Shown one piece after another: positions 1 through 14,984 of a stretch of DNA of 64,000 nt (positions are counted from its first letter, which is position 1; every line of letters starts with the position of its first letter). Under the pieces are notes generated by a model, which saw nothing but the letters and a program-made list of their open reading frames with translations, was not told the origin of the DNA and did not search any database. This DNA is from Taenia hydatigena (taxonomy: Eukaryota > Platyhelminthes > Cestoda > Cyclophyllidea > Taeniidae), in assembly GCA_036345935.2 (NCBI GenBank), contig JADWOT020000003.1:14609901-14673900 (forward strand), read 5' to 3'. A program made the translations under genes and the position numbers.

Positions 1-851
1 ACTCACCACCTGTGTCACATATACGTGTCGTTGGGATTTTCTTATCTGGCTCTGGTGAAAACACCGTGTGATATGTGTTCTCTATCCGACCATGGCAACT
101 AAATCTTGTGTCAAATGGATTATTTTATTTACAAGCAGTAAAAGGTGGATGTGGAGTGATCTTGGTGTTTACGCTTTTATTGGTTGATGGGATTTCCCGG
201 CTTATTTGCCCTAGTCCATCTTCGCCCTCCTGTCCGTTCTGGATTGGTCAACTTTACGCTCAGACCCTCCTCAAAATGCATTAACTCCTTTCCGCTCTGT
301 GCGGCCACGTTTACTGCACCTTTAAACTACGCTAACCTTTTATAAGGTCGAAGTATACTATTTTTTCTCCATCAAAACGATCCCGCACCAGGTGCCTTTC
401 CTCCTCATTTGATGATGCGAAAGTTACACTGTGAGCAATTTCACTGAATTGATGCTGTGGCTATTTCGGCAAGAGGATAAACAAAGGCTCGAACTGCTCC
501 CCTACCCTGTGGTGTTTGCAACTACTTGACTTGGTCTTGAAGTGTCCTCCACGGACTCCCTAGAGCAGTATCGCGAGATCACCTGAGCACTTGCATTCAT
601 ACTGTGTGACCGCTTCGTCTAATTGCAAAGTACTGCCCCTTTCTTGGCTTCAAGCCTCTCGAAGTGATCATCTGATCAGACACGCACGTGAAGGAGGGGG
701 TTAGGTTATTAATTTACGTAGTTGAACTGCAGATTTGCCTCGGACTCGGTTCGCACGAATGGATTGAGCGGCGACAGATTTGACTAACCCGGCACCTGGC
801 CGAGAAAAAATTCGCCTTGTCCAACACTTAATTGCACATCAGATATAATTA
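1..851. other. No gene recognised; probably intron or upstream sequence of the kinase gene
   Basis: Short open frames only, with no conserved protein features. The kinase exon at 2335 needs upstream exons carrying the N-lobe and the catalytic loop; I looked for HRD and DFG type codons on the plus strand here and found none. These exons are therefore probably left of the window. Confidence 0.5.
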
Positions 852-1400
852 AATTAATTAATCATGATCATTTCGGTTATCCCAAGGGACTGTGCTTTAT
901 TGGCTCAAACAAACTTTATTTCTTCCTCCCTCATTCCTTGTGAACGAAAAGGGTTTTGACCATGTGGGCACCAATCCTTAATTCCGAGACCTGTACTGAT
1001 GTCTTATAGGTGTCTGCTCACAAATAGATCCGCTTTTTCTATCATTTAACTGCTCAAAATATCCAGCCAAATTAACCAATCATGGGCGTGGGTCACTTCA
1101 AAGGACTGTGCTTATTGGCTTAGACAAGCTTTATTGGTTCCTATTTCACTCTTTGTAAATAAAAGGCTCTTAACCATGTAGCCACCAATCCTTAGTTATG
1201 AGACCTGTAGCGGCGTCCAACCAGTGTCTGTTTGCAAAAAAAGTCCACGCAAATTAATTTATCATGATTCTGGGAAGCTGCCCCAAGGGGCTGTGCTTTT
1301 ATTAACCCAAACAAGCTTTATTGGTTGTTCGTTCATTCCTTCTATATGAAAAGAGGTTTTGACCTGAGACCTGGAATCTTGACGTCCTACTAATTAAACC
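852..1400. repeat. Three diverged direct tandem copies of a ~180-215 bp unit
   Basis: Units begin near 852, 1070 and 1252. Each starts with an AATTAA..ATCATG block. In the same order follow a 'gggactgtgctttattggc'-like segment, an 'aagctttattggtt'-like segment, and 'aaaggttttgacc' with 'accaatccttaattccgagacctg'-like text, the last part weaker in unit 3. Spacing is 218 bp then 182 bp. No coding frame is conserved between copies. It could be an old satellite or a fragmented transposon. Confidence 0.7.
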
Positions 1401-2334
1401 TCATTTTAATGACTCTTAGTGTTTGATGACTCACAGCAGCACTGCTAGAGGTAGGTATCTATTCATCCATCATCTAGCTATGCAAATTATTCTTGATGAT
1501 CTCGCTCGGCTCACCCCTAAGCAAAACGTGGGCGGGTGGGTAGAATTGCACACTCAAATGTGCCCGAAAAACATGATTAGAGAAATGTCAAGAAGTTTCA
1601 CAAGCCATGTGCAGTCTGCTTGCTTGTCTGTCTGAGCTTTTGAAGCCGCGTCTGGATTTGCGGTAGTGCATTCCATTAGGTGATCACCACTAACAATGTT
1701 TGTATATAGTTTTCGACATAGAGAGAGGACTTGTTCTAACTTGCACAATGCAAACGATTGTTTACATGTACTATAAAACGTAGATGTGGGTAGTTGATCT
1801 GTTATCGGGCTGTCACACATGACTTGCTCTCTTACTCACTCTTTCTCTCCCTCTTTGCTCTTTTTCTCCTTATTTTCAATCCTCACCTTATAAAATTCGG
1901 TTGAACCTAACTTATGATACCCTCATCTTCAGCCTCTGTAGTACCTCGATGACCTTGGCTCAGCCAATTGCATGTAGATCACGAATAAAATATTTTGCGA
2001 AGTTTTTATATGAACAAGAATTGTTCGGTTGACAAAGGAGAGATTGTCACCTAGATTGGACCGTTGAGTGGCTTTTGGTCAAAGCCAGTTGTGTGTCTTG
2101 TTGCGCAGAACAACCACTCGGTGCCACGTGACGACAGCTCCCCGCCATTATTTGCATAAGTCGGGTATCTTTAAAGCCATAGCTCCTTTGATTTCTCCTA
2201 CATTTTGGCAATTTACTCGTGAAAATAACAAATTGTCAGGTGCATTTGTCTCCTTCCATTGCCATTTCCCTGCCCATCTTACCGAAGCTTCGACATGGAT
2301 GCATTTTTCTCATCTCCTTTTCTTGTCACATTAG
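1401..2334. other. Probable intron upstream of the kinase exon
   Basis: No conserved protein is seen. The stretch ends in a pyrimidine-rich tract (from about 2306) and a CACATTAG acceptor at 2334, directly before the kinase exon. The open frames overlapping here do not resemble kinase subdomains. Confidence 0.5.
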
Positions 2335-3011
2335 GCGAAACGTGGATGCGACAATAATCGCAGGCAGCGCCTATTGCACTGCTCCCGAGTGTCTGCGTAA
2401 ACTGGCACCATACTCACCGGCTGCTGATATCTTCGCCTTTGGCCTTTTGGTCTGCGAACTCATTGTGCGGCTTGTGAATAATGGAAGCACTATTCCTCGG
2501 ACTGCTGTAGGTTTCAGCCCCAAATGCCTCTACTCATTTCATTTAATTAGCCTGTTCGACTGACTAACTCAAACCGTCTTGCGCTTGCTTTGTTACAGGA
2601 GTTTGGACTTGACAAAGACAATTTATCGGTACCTCCAGACTGCCCACCGTGGTTTCTTGACTTGGCAGTGGACTGTTGTAAAGTCAACCATCTGGAACGT
2701 CCTTCTGTGGAGGAAATTATCGACCGAATAATGGGCCATTCCATCGACTCCTCCTTTATCGGTCCGAGAGCATTTAACTTCTTAGCTGTAGAAAAGGTTC
2801 GTATTATTGCTGAGACGGTATTTTATCTGACCTGTCGTTAAATAACAGTTTTCGCTATCACTACTACTACTACTCTTGCTTGATGCTTCTGTAGGATGGC
2901 GCGACTGAACGAAGCTCGCGGAAACGTTTCACTAGTTCGGCCCTACGCGGTGCCAGCAGTCAACAAATAACTGCGGCAGCTGCTACCGTTCCGCCAGATT
3001 GTCTTGGATAA
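2335..3011 (+). CDS. TESK/LIM-kinase-like protein kinase, C-terminal part (5' end outside or unrecognised)
   Basis: This is the last part of a dual-specificity, tyrosine-kinase-like family kinase of the TESK/LIMK type; in animals these phosphorylate cofilin and control actin turnover. Coding exons are 2335-2506, 2599-2796 and 2895-3011, joined in phase with GT-AG introns. Exon 1 carries subdomains VIII-IX: an activation-segment end GSAYCTAPECL, where TESK/LIMK have G-x-P-[FY]-W-M-A-P-E, then ADIFAFGLLVCEL. Exon 2 carries the TESK-style EFGLD...VPPDCP stretch and the subdomain XI arginine in LERPSVEEIIDRI. The tail after the kinase domain is only about 60 residues, ending in DCLG. The usual Trp-Met before APE is replaced by Cys-Thr. 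The first exon enters with one base of a split codon, so more exons exist upstream. TESK is favoured over LIMK by the IPRT-A-EFGLD segment; the exact family is uncertain. Confidence 0.78.
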
Positions 3012-3722
3012 CTCCATATAGGTGCTCAATTCTCCCTCTTGTATATGCGTTCTCATCACGTATGTCCATGTCTGCTTCGCTATTGTAGCGTCTACTTATT
3101 TAATTAAGTAGCGCTTTTTCTTTTTCACAGCCAGAGATGCCTATGCTCTGCCAACCGCATTCCTCGCGAATACGTCTGTCGTACCTTCGCCCAGCCTGAA
3201 TTTCATTCCGCCTGTATAGTTATTTGCTCACACCTCTCGTAGTCATTCTCCTACGAGGCGTCCACAAAAGCCTAATTTTCTTACTTGTTTTACTCGCGCT
3301 CTCTTGTTGAATTTTCTTTTTATCCTTTGTTATTGTGTAACTCGTTATCGAGTCAGTGATCGCTTCCCTACATTCTGTGGTATCTGTAGAACCATTAAAG
3401 TACCCGTGGGATGCATGTGTCCCTTGTGCACCGCTCTGAGTTATCCTCTGAAGGTACAGTAAGGCATACCACCAAATGGCAGTGTGGCTTGTTATCAGCG
3501 CGTACGAGAGCTGAGAGGACTTAGGCGTAGACAGAGAGTAGCCTAAAACCTCAAAGCGGTTATCTTGATCGTGGAGATCGAATGTACCACTTTGCCGCAA
3601 AGTGCGGTGCCTTTCCGCGAATTGTAACCGATCGCTGGTTGCTACGGGGAGACGGAAAGGGATAATACTTGCATGAATTATGTTATCGACGTACAGTGAG
3701 GCTTGGGGTCTGCTAGCACGAC

Positions 3723-3848
3723 ATGGCCGCCAGGTCACTTGACGGGGCCCCTCAGTGGCTCATTATCAAAATCGAGGATGGCGCCAAACGAACAGTTCTG
3801 ACTGAGTTTCATGGGGCCAAGGTAGTGAAAAGAACCTTGAAGTCTTAA
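3723..3848 (+). CDS. Possible 41-codon small open reading frame, function unknown
   Basis: An ATG in good context (purine at -3, G at +4) opens a 41-residue frame that starts MAARSLDGAPQWL and ends VVKRTLKS before TAA. Composition looks protein-like (alternating hydrophobic and charged residues), but there is no known motif, signal peptide or membrane segment. It lies about 700 bp downstream of the kinase stop codon. It could be the terminal exon of an unseen gene, a 3' UTR frame, or chance. I do not assign a function. Confidence 0.15.
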   Translation: MAARSLDGAPQWLIIKIEDGAKRTVLTEFHGAKVVKRTLKS

Positions 3849-4614
3849 GAGGGTGTGTTGTTAGGTTATTACCCCCCTAAACTGTTTTGTTGCTTGAATC
3901 AACCAACTCCCTGTTGTAATTGTCCAACCATCAATGTAAAGAACTTGGCTCACGTGGTAACTGCATGTGGAACTGGCCAGCGGTTGTCAAATGGGAAGCC
4001 ATTTCCTTTGGTCTGTTTGTCCAAGGTCGTTGAGTAAGCACCGGTTTTCGTTCGTGTCATAGGCTGACTGACTCATGCATGAGGCGCGGTCGACGCCCAC
4101 TACCTCTACTATGTCGACGTAGACTTGGCCAGGCCAGCTGCTGTTGCTTTGGCAACCGATGGGAAGAAACAATAGTGTGAGAGAATGTTACATTAGTTAT
4201 CTTTTGATAAAAAAACTTCACATTACCTAGGGTTTTTGTCGTCAAAGTCTCGATGATTATCAATGGTTTGAGTCAGTCTTCAATGTTAATGGTGATGATT
4301 AATGAGCTGATTCGGGTAAGTTTGATTTAGGAGGCGAGAAGAGGTCTGAGAATGACGGCAAATGTCTAAAGTGGTAGGAATAATACCGTTGCTAATTCTA
4401 CTTTTCAACCAGTTCTGATTTAGTCCCTGGTAATTTAACCTGTCACGTATGTACGACGCTGACATTAAAATTGTGATTTGAATTCTAACACGTATAACAT
4501 ACCAAACTATAATGCGCTAATTGTTTGTTTAACTCTTGGTTTCGGTAATGGGCTACTTGGAGGCTCTGCTAAGGTACCTACGTCAGGCGGTCGCGCTACC
4601 GGGCTATTGCAGTA

Positions 4615-4639
4615 GTCAACGCTTCCTCCGAGCGTTGAC
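4615..4639. repeat. Perfect 9-bp hairpin
   Basis: GTCAACGCT and its exact complement AGCGTTGAC are separated by 7 bases. Nothing around it identifies an RNA gene. It may be a relic of an inverted repeat. Confidence 0.6.
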
Positions 4640-5345
4640 CAAAACAAAACAAATAGCTATACCAGGCTACTTGTGGCACTTGGAGCATCTGTTTGGATGT
4701 TAAAAAACAAAAATACACCTGAAATGACTTCCTTCCTGGTGTACAGTTGGGCTGTCAGGGTAGCGAAGAGCTTCGTGTCACCGGTGTGACGAATGGAGCC
4801 ATTGAAGACTAGAAAGACTCACGTGGCTTAGTGCGTAGCTAGAAGCAATGCCATTAGCGACGCCTTGACAGCATTCCACTAATTGTCATTGCTTGAATTT
4901 ATGCAAAAAAATGTAGGATCGTTTTAATCCAATAAATGGCAGTGGCTTGAGGGTGCTTTCAAGAGTGGAGGGTGCCTGCGAACGCGAGTACTTACCGCGA
5001 AAAAATTACTGAGCACCTCCTAACCACTTATTTAAAGTACCCGTTCGCAACCACCCTGGCGACCGCAGCGCCACTTGGATACATCGAGACTGCTCACGAG
5101 ATAAACACAAACATGATACGTTGAAACCGCATCAAGGAGAGAAGATACCTGCCTCGGTAGACACCTGATTTAGTCCAAACCAGTCGATGATGAATGGGAT
5201 GTTAAAGTTTAACGCCTCTTTTCTTAAGGAAAGAGGATGATTTTGTTGAGCTCTGGGTGGAAACAATGGGTTGAGTCATATGGCTACGCCCACAGCCTAT
5301 GACGACGGTGTCTGAGTCGTCGTTATCAGGACAGACCCTCCCTCT

Positions 5346-5365
5346 TTCTCTCTCTCTCTCTCTTT
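5346..5365. repeat. (CT)n simple repeat
   Basis: An uninterrupted run of alternating C and T about 20 bp long in the intergenic region. Confidence 0.9.
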
Positions 5366-6915
5366 CCCTAATTCAAGCACATGTTTATCGGTCGCTATGA
5401 CAATCCAATCACGAGTGTACATCCTTAGGGCAACAAAAGTTTATTCGCTTTTATTTATTTTATATTGCTCCCAGTTCTAAAAGGGAATGCTTTATTTGAA
5501 ATTCTAAACTACCTCTTTGGGACACTTACACGATTTTAGCCTCGATATTTCAGCACATCCAGAGAGTTAACAAGCTTACTCTCATTCCTTCCTTTTTAAC
5601 CCCAAATCAGCAGAGTTTTCGCTCGTCCAACTAAACTTTACACCATTTGGGGCATGGATCAATTGACAATGAGAGGTTTTAGTTGCTGCACCACCTCGGA
5701 GTACCCGTAGCCTGGGTGAACATCTGAATGGATAATGTTGGAGGATGCGAAATTCTTCCGCTAGCTTCAGGTCGATTTATGATACTTTTTGCTTCAACAC
5801 TTTATCAACTTGGCTGAGTACAGCCAGCTTTAGGTTTGTCACGTGGACGCGTACGGAAGACATGGGGGAACAATACAGATGGTCGTAAGTATCGGTAACC
5901 ATAGCAGTGCTTAAACAAGCGACTGAGGTCATTATCGTCGTCGTTTCAAACTCAATCGAGCATAACTATTTTCCCCCATCAATCCTCAAAACAACATCGT
6001 TTGTTTCGCTTGTCTTCGGGTGAAAGAGATAGTAAGGGTTGTTGAACTAAAACGACCTTACATCAGGATTGAATGTAAATAATTAGTTGATAAGTTCAAA
6101 GCATGCGTACTGTTTGGGATAATACGGAAGATGTCAAGGAAATATTGTAAAAAAAGCAAGATACAAAAACACAAAAAGGATAAAGAAGGGCTTATTTGAG
6201 GTGGTTTTGATTTTAATTTGTTATTTTGACTTGCGTGAATAATAAAACTGTCACAAAGGCAAAAATTCGAACAGCGTCTAATGCATGTAAAAAATGAACA
6301 TAGTAATACATGGAATTAATGCTGGTTATCCAACCACACTACATCTACAGGAAGAGGGATCGCTAGTGCATCAGCAAAATAGGTTTTAAAATTAGTTCTT
6401 TTTAGAGGAATTTGCACGAATACTCGCATATAAAGGCAAAAGATAGCCTATCTTAATTCACACTACTTTGTTCTATGCTGAGTTCCTTGCCTTACTTAAA
6501 TTTGTGGAAAGCAACCTCACCTTCCATCACTTAACAATCTATGTGTAGAAACCTTTTTTGCCACTTTAGACGTATTCAAGCAATTTAAGCAGAGGTCGAG
6601 GGAAGGCATAAAACGTATCGAGAGCCACTGACATGTTGTAGGGGCCAGGTCACTTGGCAGCGGTGAAGTGTCAGAGCCTCCCCTCCCCACAAGTAGCCCG
6701 TCACCAAAACCGGGATTCAGCCTCACCACTAACGCAACACCATGCACCACACATCTCTGTTAGAGCCGCTTTTCAGTCGCTGGGTGAAGAAAAACATGCG
6801 GAACTTCTTATACAGCAATTGTAACTATTTGTAATGTGAAAAAAAGCAACGACAAAACAAAATAAGATAATCGAAATAATAGCCTTGCTGCACGATTGGG
6901 GCGATGAAATCTGAG

Positions 6916-6933
6916 CAGAGAGAGAGAGAGAGA
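6916..6933. repeat. (AG)n simple repeat
   Basis: A run of alternating A and G about 18 bp long in the intergenic region. Confidence 0.9.
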
Positions 6934-9435
6934 AGTTTTTGTGAGCACAAGTGTGAATGCCGAATGTTGGGTTATTTGAGACGTTATCATGTACACTCGC
7001 ATACGCTAAAGGAAACTCACACGATGCAAACCTCCAACTTATTCGATGTGATGATTTTGCCATTCCATCCATCATACAGCTGCTCGACGTGATCATGATT
7101 TGAACATCAAGGGCCTCAAGACCCCCAGGACGGTGGTCAAAGCCTATGATGAAGCACGTGACTGCCGCACAGTCTCCTTCTCCGTTATAGTGTCATCTGC
7201 CAGGGCTCACCATGACAGCTCTTTGATTTATAGTCTGATGGCCACGAGTGTACGTTAGACGTCAGGACTCTGTTACTTCGAGAAAGTGTCGTATCCCGAT
7301 ATCATCGGTAGATACCATTCACTGCCTCGCTAGGGCCGTGTTGAAGAGGTCGCGTAGTTATACTCGTGGCTAGAGATCAGCGATGCGATGCTGGGATGTG
7401 CGAAGAACGAATCATGCCGACTCACATTTTCCTCCCCTCCCTTGCCAACATTCACCCACTTCGTCTCTCCCCGTTGTGCATTAGCATAATAAAGGGGAGT
7501 CGCACTCACTCCACGTGCACATCCCCTCCTATGCCCGTGCGATTACGGACCCCTAACCATACGATTATGCAGGATCTCGGCGATTAGCATACACTTACAC
7601 AAACACGATGGAACTGCCTCTATCTCTCTCGCAGCCCTTCATCGCCTCCTCTCTCTCCTCGTGCCCAAGTTTACATTCGGCTTGGAAGTAGTAAAGCGTT
7701 CGTTAAAACTTAACTTTCAAATAGTCTTCTGTAAAGAGTACAAAAAAAGGATGAAATTGGAGGCAATAGGGCAAACTCTTTCTATAGAATCCCAACTGCG
7801 CAGTGCCTAGGATGCATATCTGAAGCAGTCGTTATTGATAAACAAGAAAATCGAGTGAGCCTAACGTCAGGGCGATGGCAACGTGGCCAATTTATAAAAA
7901 AAGCCTGTTAGGTATGCAATTAGTGAATCACAAAGTGATCCAAAAGGCGGAGTCGATTCTTTTAAACGTGACGACGATGCAGTGGCGTCGTGATCGCATT
8001 AGACCCAAAAGACACGAACCACTGTCGCCAGCTCAAGTTGTGCGAGGTAAAACTATTTCCATTTAAGCAAAACCCACCCTCATATTTGGCATCTGCAAGG
8101 CATTCCAAAAAACTTCCATCAATTGGAGTGAAAAACTCAATCACAGAATTACAATCAGACGTGAAGCGACGATATGTTTTCCTGTATCTTACCGACCGGG
8201 AATCGCCTCGCCAAAGTACAAGTAACCTTTTATGATACTGGCAGATCTGTTTTGGCCAGCCGCACCTCATTTGAAAACCGACGGTCAAGGTATCTTTAGC
8301 CGATGATTCACTCATTTGAGTCATTGGGAGTGAAATTTGGGTCACGCCTAAACCATTCCCTTCCGAACCGGATGCGTCGCCCTTCCGGTTCCAATAAACT
8401 TTAGTGTACCAATAACATAGCGACTCTGGGGACTAAGGAGAGGTAAAATGTAACAATGGATGGTCGCCATTGCCTGGCGCGATCATTCCACCAAAGCGCC
8501 ATTGTTGCGCTCTGGCAACATGTTACTGCGGAAGTGTTGATGTAAGCACAAGTGCCTATCCAAACGCCTAGGCAACATGGCATTGACATTGTAACTGATG
8601 CCCAACTCTGTCGCGTTCTAAACAAGAGTGACCGCTTTTTAACCCACTGCACAAGTGGTGGTGGTAGCGGGGAACGGAAGGGGCAGGAGGGGAGCAGGCG
8701 ATTGGCCCAAAGAGCATCTGTGTCTCACGCACAAATGACGTTGAGACCTGCTAAAAAATCGATACTATCGAAACAAGCAGCGGAGCGGGAATGTCAAAGC
8801 CTAGATTTGGGTACAGCTAACAAGTCCAAACAAAGGGAAGCAACAAACACGCTTACTTTTGTGGAATTAAATGCCTTGAGGTGGATAAATAAACTCCCAC
8901 AGCTTCTAGGACACGAAAAAGACGAAGGTGTGAGCACGCACTCGGTAGGATTTTTTCTTTCCAGTGAGAAAAAGTGTTGCGCATAATCAGCATCCAAGAC
9001 GTAACGTTCGGAGACGCAATCCGCACTGTCGACCTCTTTCCTCGCCTATTCCTTGCATCACCATTATATCTTGAGGCGTGCGGTTTGCAAAATTAAAATT
9101 AACCGATTTAAAAGAGAACTATACAACCATGAAGGAGAATTAAGGGAAAGGGGTGGGAGTCAAGGTGCAGCAAGTTGTTTTCTTGGTGTTTAGTGGGAAG
9201 GTGGAGAAATTCAAGTAGTGCATGAACCGAGGTCGATGATGTGTTGGGACAGTAACCAACCACCTCCTCACGTGGTGTATCACAACTATTAATAAAGTTA
9301 TACAAAACCACAAAGTCAGTCTTAGAAGATGAGGCGCGAATCAACCAACAAGGAAGAGATAGAGGTGGGAGAAAAAAAAGCAGTTGACAGCACATTGGCA
9401 GGGTTCGCAACTATTTTCCTTTCCGCATTCCGGCG

Positions 9436-12444
<3,009 letters not shown>

Positions 12445-13011
12445 GTCATCGAGAAATATTATTTAAGATCAGATAATCGTAAATTGATTTAAGTACTCAG
12501 AAATAACGAAAGCAACAAGCATGCACAGCCACCACAGAACTTTAAAAGGAGAACGACGTGTCTGGGATATATATTACCACGTTCGCGTGGTCTAGATAAA
12601 CAAATAGTGAGAGGAAAAAGTGCACAAAATACGTAGTTCCATAAGATATGACCAAAAAATTAACAAAACAAGCTAAAAAAGGAGGCTTAAATGTGTGCTT
12701 GGCCTACGAGTATTTGCAGCTTAGTATGGCATAAGATTGAGCAATTATTGATGACATCAGGGAGAATATTGACCTTCTTTCCAATTTTTGATTCACATAG
12801 CTTGATTTTAAAAGTTTTACTCAAAAGATCTTATATGTTATCCTACACTTTGAGCTGTAGTCAATAACAGTCACGAAGTCGCTAGGATGTTAGTTAAGTG
12901 CAAATAACATCAGGTTGTCTTACTAAAAAGATCCGTAGAATTTAGCTATTAGTTGCCAAATATGCTTACCTATATTAGTTAAAAACAGTTGTAAAATAAA
13001 AGCATTGCTAG
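12445..13011. promoter_or_regulatory. Upstream region of FOXJ1, AT-rich, no clear motif
   Basis: It lies immediately 5' of the FOXJ1 start codon on the minus strand and ends at the LTR-like repeat cluster. No TATA box or 5' UTR exon could be fixed by eye. It is a probable promoter by position only. Confidence 0.3.
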
Positions 13012-14110
13012 TGTAGCGTGCCGGGACTTCCTCAAAGGCAATAGAAGGCATACAACTAGGGTAGAATATATATTCAATCGACACGGCTTGAAAGCCAGCT
13101 CTCGCGGTTGGGACAATGTAGCCACCTCAATGACCAAAACTGATAGTCAGAACAAACGAAGTATCACATAGCCCCTCTGTTCTTTCGAGCGTCGTCCTTC
13201 ACGCATCCCCTTAGCAGCCCTCTCGTGTCAGCCATTACAACGCAGTCAGTGCCGGAAGAAGAACCCAATGGCTACCGTGCTAGTCTACCAGACTCGAGCG
13301 TAACTAATGGGATGCTTGAGCGCCATTTTATCAATTTCCATTGATAGTCCGACTGGACTTGTTGTTCTGTTCGGTTTGCAAACTAAATTCAGAAAAGGGG
13401 GCTTCTTTAATCACCGGCGTCTCTACAGAGAGGCATTAGGGCAAGAGTTGTCTTAGGCACACATATTAATGAAATGCCCTCAGCGAAACTTTTCCAGGTG
13501 GTTCACGGCTAGTGTCGCTTCTGTCAGTAATAGTTTTCTTGTAGAAACGGGAATAGGGTAGACGCCGAAAGTGGACGTGGATCTAAGCCCTTCTGTTATA
13601 CAATGCTAGAGCTTGTTCCCATTCTTAGCACAAACTGTAGCGTCCCGAGGCTCCCTCGAAGGCAAAAGAAGGCAGAATGCCAGGGTAGAATATATATATT
13701 CAACGGATAGAGGGAAATAGACTGCTGGCATGGCCCGGAGGCCAGCCCACGCAGCTAGGGCAATACGGTCACCACTGTGTCCTTGACCGGAACCGGTAGT
13801 TCCGACAAACAGAGCACTGCACATACACTTTTGCAACGCTGCAACATCATAGTCGGTATAGATTGGAATAGAAACCCTTTAAAGTCGGGTCCACTTTCCA
13901 CTGCTTTCACCGGGCCTCCTTGAAAGCAAGAGAATGCAAAAAAACTGGGACAGAATATATACTTAATAGACAGAGGAGATGAGGCTGCTTGCATCCTGGA
14001 GGCCATCCCGTGCAGCTAAGGCAATATGGTCGCCTCAGGGATCGAAAGAGCAATCAGAAGATACAAAGTATCAAAGCCTCTCACCGAGTCGCAACTTGCC
14101 CTCATACCTC
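13012..14110 (+). mobile_element. Cluster of LTR-like repeat copies (TRIM-like relics)
   Basis: Three diverged same-orientation copies begin near 13012, 13636 and about 13890. They share, in order, TGTAGCG..CCGAGG, a 'CCTCgAAGGCaaaagAAGgca' block, 'agGGTAGAATATATA' (a TATA-like segment), 'ggcatggcccggaggccagcc' and 'gcagctagggcaatacggtc'. Between the first two lies an internal segment (13170-13270) that also occurs inside the related elements at 45.4 and 49.6 kb. The third copy is preceded by the same 'ggtCCACTTTCCactg' text that precedes the distal repeat of the 45.4 kb element. There is no open frame of any length, so it is non-autonomous. The cluster sits in the upstream flank of FOXJ1. 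Confidence 0.6.
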
Positions 14111-14984
14111 TCATCTACAAAGTACATTTCAAAAAGATAGGTTTTGCGCTTGGAAGTGGAGTTATACTTTCAGTAATATATTAGAAATGGAATGTAGCAC
14201 CTATGCCAAACGGGATCCATTTATCCATCGATAATACTTTACATAACCCGTTTCCGGATCGAAAAATAGTACTACGATTGCAGATCTTCCTATATGAAAA
14301 TGTTGTCTCGTGCATTTTAACAGTTATTGGTTCATGTCAAAACAGTAGCTTTGATTTATTAAGCCTTTGGCTTATAATGGAGGGATGATTGAGCAGCTAG
14401 TGGAAATATTTTTTATATGATTTTCGACTCGTGTGGGTTAATTAAAATACCTGGTTATCCGTGAGATTTCTTAGTTAGTGTGCATGCGGTTGGTCTGCAC
14501 GTTTTTGAGCTTTCGCTAATATGTCAGTGATCAAACACTTTCTCTTGCCTATGGTTCTATCTTCTGTGGTTCATTTTAATGTTTCATTCATCAAATGCTC
14601 TATGCGTCAATCCCGGTGATACGTATCTTTTAGTCTCTTATCTTGTGGCATTGTGAATGCGAACTTTACATCCTTAGTCGTTGTTAACTCGACCTTTTGT
14701 GCCTAGTACTTTCCTTTTTGAAAGTAGGTTTTATGTTTCTGATTTCCGACTCCTTTTTACAACCCTTGGCTTTTAATTTTCCTAAATTTGTGTAGAATTA
14801 AGCCTAACTTCTTGGCCAATTTCGCTGCATTCTCCTTTTTTTCTGCAGCATACACTCTAGATTTATTAAAACCACGTTACTATCTCGTTTACACCACTTG
14901 AGAGGCGATGCTTGTGAAGCGGTTGTTTTCTACTAGTTTCATTTACGATTACTTTTTTCTCCCTCTACCTAGCTGTTTGTCTGA
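14111..14984. other. AT-rich intergenic stretch before bL21m
   Basis: No gene recognised. A pyrimidine-rich segment lies just before the bL21m start codon. It is probably the bL21m promoter and 5' UTR. Confidence 0.4.

Larger units (their letters stand above)
3012..9435. other. Intergenic region, no convincing gene
   Basis: 6.4 kb between the kinase stop codon and the end of FOXJ1. Open frames exist, such as a 172-codon minus-strand frame at 3220-3738 and a 144-codon plus-strand frame at 8552-8986. None shows recognisable domains, spliced partners or conservation that I can judge. It contains simple (CT)n and (AG)n runs, a small perfect hairpin and a 41-codon open frame, listed separately. 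The left part may be the kinase 3' UTR. Confidence 0.55.

Noticed and set aside
2068..2334. Open frame just before the kinase exon, as an upstream kinase exon
   Set aside because: It shows no kinase subdomain, and it runs through the pyrimidine tract and acceptor at 2334 in the wrong frame.
3220..3738. 172-codon minus-strand open frame
   Set aside because: No recognisable domain, signal or splice partners; composition is not clearly coding. Length alone is not enough.
8552..8986. 144-codon plus-strand open frame in the intergenic region
   Set aside because: Low-complexity Gly/Arg/Lys-rich text with no domain; no neighbour or splice support.
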